Shown here: positions 5,669 to 7,348 of the stretch, in pieces
How positions within the stretch are numbered: position 1 is the first letter of the stretch
How the letters are laid out: each line of letters opens with the position of its first letter
Assembly: GCA_913046025.1 (NCBI GenBank)
Contig: CAJWRP010000099.1
Coordinates: forward strand, 1 to 7,348
Reading direction: 5' to 3'
Source: an uncultured Chloroflexota bacterium
GTDB lineage: Bacteria; Chloroflexota; Dehalococcoidia; SAR202; UBA11138
DNA: 7,348 nt
Translations under genes and position numbers: made by a program
The notes under the pieces: generated by a model
Database searches by the model: none
Seen by the model: the letters and a program-made list of their open reading frames with translations, nothing else
What the model was told of the DNA's origin: nothing

Positions 5669-6064
5669 AGCGGTCAGAAAGCTCAGGATGTAGCCGTTCA
5701 TGTCTCGAATAGAGAATTGCCGGCCCCATGGCTTGTCGACCGGTGGTTCTTGAATGTCTACACCTCGAGCCCTAAATTCCTCGCAGAGTTCGTCCATCCC
5801 TTTCCCAATGTGCAGGTAGAGATAGCAACCCGAGGCCGGATCGCTTGGTGGCGCCCCTTGCTCGAAGCGAATCCGAATAGCGCTCGCATGAGTACGGTCT
5901 CCGGACGATACCCGAGCGTGGGTTGGCGGGTCGCCGTGCTCGAAGTCAATGTGGAAACCCAAGACATCGCGATACCAATCGAGCGTCTGTCTGACGTCTA
6001 CCACCATCAGGACTGCCTGCGCACCGTGCAAACCGTGCTGGTCTGTCATCTCATGTGTTTTCAA
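5663..6064 (-). CDS. VOC (glyoxalase/bleomycin-resistance fold) family protein
   Basis: A 133-residue single-domain protein made of the two beta-alpha-beta-beta-beta modules of the vicinal oxygen chelate fold. The first module is AQAVLMVVDVRQTLDWYRDV followed by LGFHIDFEHG (16-44). The second contains YLYLHIGKGMDELCEEFRAR (81-100) and GRQFSIRDMNGYILSFLTAG (114-133). The position usually holding the last metal-binding Glu (GYxLEF) is Ser in GYILSF, so a classical metal enzyme is less likely than a ligand-binding, bleomycin-resistance-like role; the substrate is unknown. TTG at 6064 is preferred over ATG at 6049 because AGGA (6073-6076) lies 8 bases before it. The gene is flanked on both sides by attC-like sites and has the size of a typical cassette gene. 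VOC proteins are frequent in environmental cassettes. Confidence 0.85.
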   Translation of the reverse strand: MKTHEMTDQHGLHGAQAVLMVVDVRQTLDWYRDVLGFHIDFEHGDPPTHARVSSGDRTHASAIRIRFEQGAPPSDPASGCYLYLHIGKGMDELCEEFRARGVDIQEPPVDKPWGRQFSIRDMNGYILSFLTAG

Positions 6065-6072
6065 GGTGTTCG

Positions 6073-6076
6073 TCCT
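6073..6076 (-). promoter_or_regulatory. Ribosome binding site selecting the TTG start of the VOC gene
   Basis: AGGA, 8 bases before TTG 6064-6062. The alternative ATG at 6049 has no site at a suitable distance. Confidence 0.55.
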
Positions 6077-6081
6077 ATCTG

Positions 6082-6201
6082 GCTATCGCTTAGCTCAGCT
6101 GCGCGTGGATCGGGTTAAACTGATATAAAGAACAGAACCTTTCACGTGAAAACCACTTGAAATAATCCGTGGCACGCGTCAGCTGCAGCGCTGTGTTAGG
6201 T
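6082..6201 (-). other. Candidate integron attC site between the S9 peptidase and the VOC gene
   Basis: On the coding strand it starts ACCTAACACAGCGCTGCAG; ACCTAAC is a perfect R'' (RYYYAAC). A long stem follows. In plus numbering CAGCTGCGCGTG 6096-6107 pairs with CACGCG 6173-6178 and CAGCTG 6180-6185, 12 bp broken only by an extrahelical T at 6179. The loop of about 65 bases holds a CACGTG palindrome. The far end reads GCGATAGCC, a decayed GCGTTAGGC, so R' is mutated at a core position and may be inactive. Length of about 120 bases resembles long attC sites. Translating the R'' side gives PNTALQLTRA, a spurious peptide string I recall from annotated hypothetical proteins (memory, not checked). 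Confidence 0.55.
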
Positions 6202-6204
6202 CGT

Positions 6205-6248
6205 AACGCCCCTATTGGCGGCACTCCAAATCGGAGCTTTGGGGCGTT
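6205..6248. repeat. Inverted repeat across the 3' end of the S9 peptidase gene
   Basis: AACGCCCC 6205-6212 and GGGGCGTT 6241-6248 form a perfect 8-bp stem, with an inner stem CTCC 6224-6227 / GGAG 6233-6236. It covers the last dozen codons and the stop of the peptidase. It may terminate or stabilise the mRNA; its AAC/GTT arms also resemble a short attC. Confidence 0.55.
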
Positions 6249-7348
6249 GCGGTACCAGCGCCCTTTACATACTTGTCGAACCACCGGAGTTGCTCCCAGA
6301 GCACGTGCTCCACACTCTCCCGGGCTCGATAGCCGTGGTCCTCGAAGGGCAGCAGCACCAGCCGGGCGGTGCCGCCCGAACCGCGCACGGCCTCGAAGAA
6401 GACCTCGGACTGGAACGTGAGGGTACCCGGGTTGGAGTCGTCGTCACCGTGGATGATCAGGATCGGCTCGTTGACCTTATCGGCGAAGAAGGTCGGAGAG
6501 AGCTGGATGTAGACATCCCTCGCCTCGAAGAGGGAGCGACGTTCGGACTGGAAGCCGAAAGGCTGGTTGGTCTTGTTGTACGAGCCGCTGCGAGCGATGC
6601 CGGCCCGAAACAGGTCGGTATGCGCCAGGAGGTTGGCCACCATGAGCCCGCCGTGGCTGTGGCCGATGACGCCGATGCGCTTGGGATCGGCCACTCCCAT
6701 CTCGACGGCCTTGGCCACCGCGGCCTCTGCGTCGGCCACCAGTTGGGGCACGAAGGTGTCGTAGGTGGTCTCGGGATCGCCGAGCATCGGCATGGCGGTC
6801 AGATCGAGTACTGCATAGCCCTGGAGCAAGAAGTAGAGGTGGGAGGCGCCGTACAAACGCATGAAGCGCTGGGCTGAGCCTCTGACCTGTCCGGCGGTGG
6901 TCGTGCCGGAGTACTCGAGAGGATAGGCATAGAGCACTGTGGGCAGCGGCGTGCCCTTCTTGTAGCCGGGGGGAAGATGCAGGTGGAAGCTGAGGGGTAC
7001 GCCGTCCTTACGCTCGTAGCGCACGATGCGCTTCTCGATCTCGCGTAGCTGGGGCGTGGGGTCCTCGAAGCGCGTGATCGGTTCACGTGTCAGGACCCGG
7101 GTGGCCTCGCCCTTGATCGCCTCGATCTCCTTGCCAAAGGTGGCCAGATAGTAGTTGGGCACATCGACGACGGACTCGGAGCGCAACACGAAGCGGTCCT
7201 CGCCACCGGCGAACGCCACGAAGGACTCGTAGCGGCCCGGATCGCAGCGGAACAGACGCTCGGTCTCGCCGGTGTCCAGGCGTCGCAGGTCCAGGAAGGG
7301 CCGGTCGCCCTGTTCGGTGGCACCGCCGCCGCTGAAGTAGACTACGTC
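6212..7348 (-). CDS. S9-family prolyl-oligopeptidase-like serine peptidase (glutamyl endopeptidase type), C-terminal part
   Basis: The frame is open to the right edge, giving 378 visible C-terminal residues of a protein usually about 800 long; the true start lies outside, and the GTG at 7219 is internal. Visible are the end of the beta-propeller (QGDRPFLDLRRLDTGETERL, about residues 13-32; SESVVDVPNYYLATFG, 57-72) and the alpha/beta-hydrolase catalytic domain. The triad is Ser231 in IGVIGHSHGGLMVANLLAH, Asp304 in IIHGDDDSNPGT and His338 in PFEDHGYRARESVEHVLW. FRAGIARSGSYNKTNQPFGF and YAYPLEYSGTTTAGQVRGSA are characteristic of the S9D glutamyl-endopeptidase group rather than classic prolyl oligopeptidase. 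The final residues (TATPQSSDLECRQ) are encoded by an inverted repeat and look like a non-family tail. Localisation is undetermined because the N-terminus is not visible. Confidence 0.9.
   Translation of the reverse strand, partial: DVVYFSGGGATEQGDRPFLDLRRLDTGETERLFRCDPGRYESFVAFAGGEDRFVLRSESVVDVPNYYLATFGKEIEAIKGEATRVLTREPITRFEDPTPQLREIEKRIVRYERKDGVPLSFHLHLPPGYKKGTPLPTVLYAYPLEYSGTTTAGQVRGSAQRFMRLYGASHLYFLLQGYAVLDLTAMPMLGDPETTYDTFVPQLVADAEAAVAKAVEMGVADPKRIGVIGHSHGGLMVANLLAHTDLFRAGIARSGSYNKTNQPFGFQSERRSLFEARDVYIQLSPTFFADKVNEPILIIHGDDDSNPGTLTFQSEVFFEAVRGSGGTARLVLLPFEDHGYRARESVEHVLWEQLRWFDKYVKGAGTATPQSSDLECRQ

Noticed and set aside
5555..6118. Long plus-strand open frame of 187 codons
   Set aside because: It lies antisense to the VOC gene and runs through both attC-like spacers; the protein resembles no family.
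6090..6284. Minus-strand 64-residue frame containing PNTALQLTRA
   Set aside because: It crosses the S9 stop and the attC-like stem. The string is a translation of the repeat, not a real protein.
6215..6877. Plus-strand open frame of 220 codons
   Set aside because: Antisense shadow of the S9 catalytic domain, which has clear motifs on the minus strand.

Overview
All supported genes lie on the minus strand. Read in the direction of transcription (high to low coordinates) they are: an S9-family serine peptidase cut by the right edge (7348-6212); a VOC/glyoxalase-like protein (6064-5663); a small papain/YopT-like cysteine protease (5540-5070); a GH109-like Gfo/Idh/MocA protein (4830-3391); an N-terminal methyltransferase scrap joined to a 5'-truncated short-chain dehydrogenase (3366-2756); an FAD-dependent oxidoreductase (2727-1435); a C-terminal alpha/beta-hydrolase scrap (about 1435-1283); a CPXCG-type cysteine-rich small protein (1183-992); and a propionyl-CoA synthetase cut by the left edge (915-1). 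No rRNA, tRNA, CRISPR array, transposase or integrase gene is visible.

The most interesting part is 4853-6201. Three spacers there have the layout of integron attC sites: outer TAAC/GTTA arms, inner paired arms with extrahelical bases, and stop codons inside the R'' box. They bracket the VOC gene and the cysteine-protease gene, each of which then looks like a promoterless gene cassette. The heptamer ACCTAAC/GTTAGGT occurs four times. Read on the coding strand, each copy is either at the 3' end of a gene or a few bases before a start codon. I read this as a cluster of attC sites lacking an integrase (CALIN type), with possible older cassette joins extending down to 1434. This is inferred from sequence geometry and would need covariance-model confirmation.

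The middle (1283-3366) looks like decaying accessory DNA. The methyltransferase scrap stops right after its SAM-binding motif, where an SDR lacking its nucleotide-binding N-terminus begins. The hydrolase scrap is abutted to the stop codon of an intact oxidoreductase. The flanks (prpE with the CPXCG gene, and the S9 peptidase) look like ordinary chromosomal genes.

The organism cannot be fixed. Proteins of the GH109-like Gfo/Idh, FAD_oxidored and S9 glutamyl-endopeptidase types, with strong AGGAG ribosome sites and moderately high GC, fit an environmental Gram-negative heterotroph, for example a lineage near Latescibacterota, Poribacteria, Planctomycetes or Proteobacteria. This is a weak inference. 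Possible shared biology is acyl-CoA activation at the left edge and oxidation or cleavage of sugar-like substrates in the centre, but apart from prpE with the CPXCG gene no convincing operon is seen.
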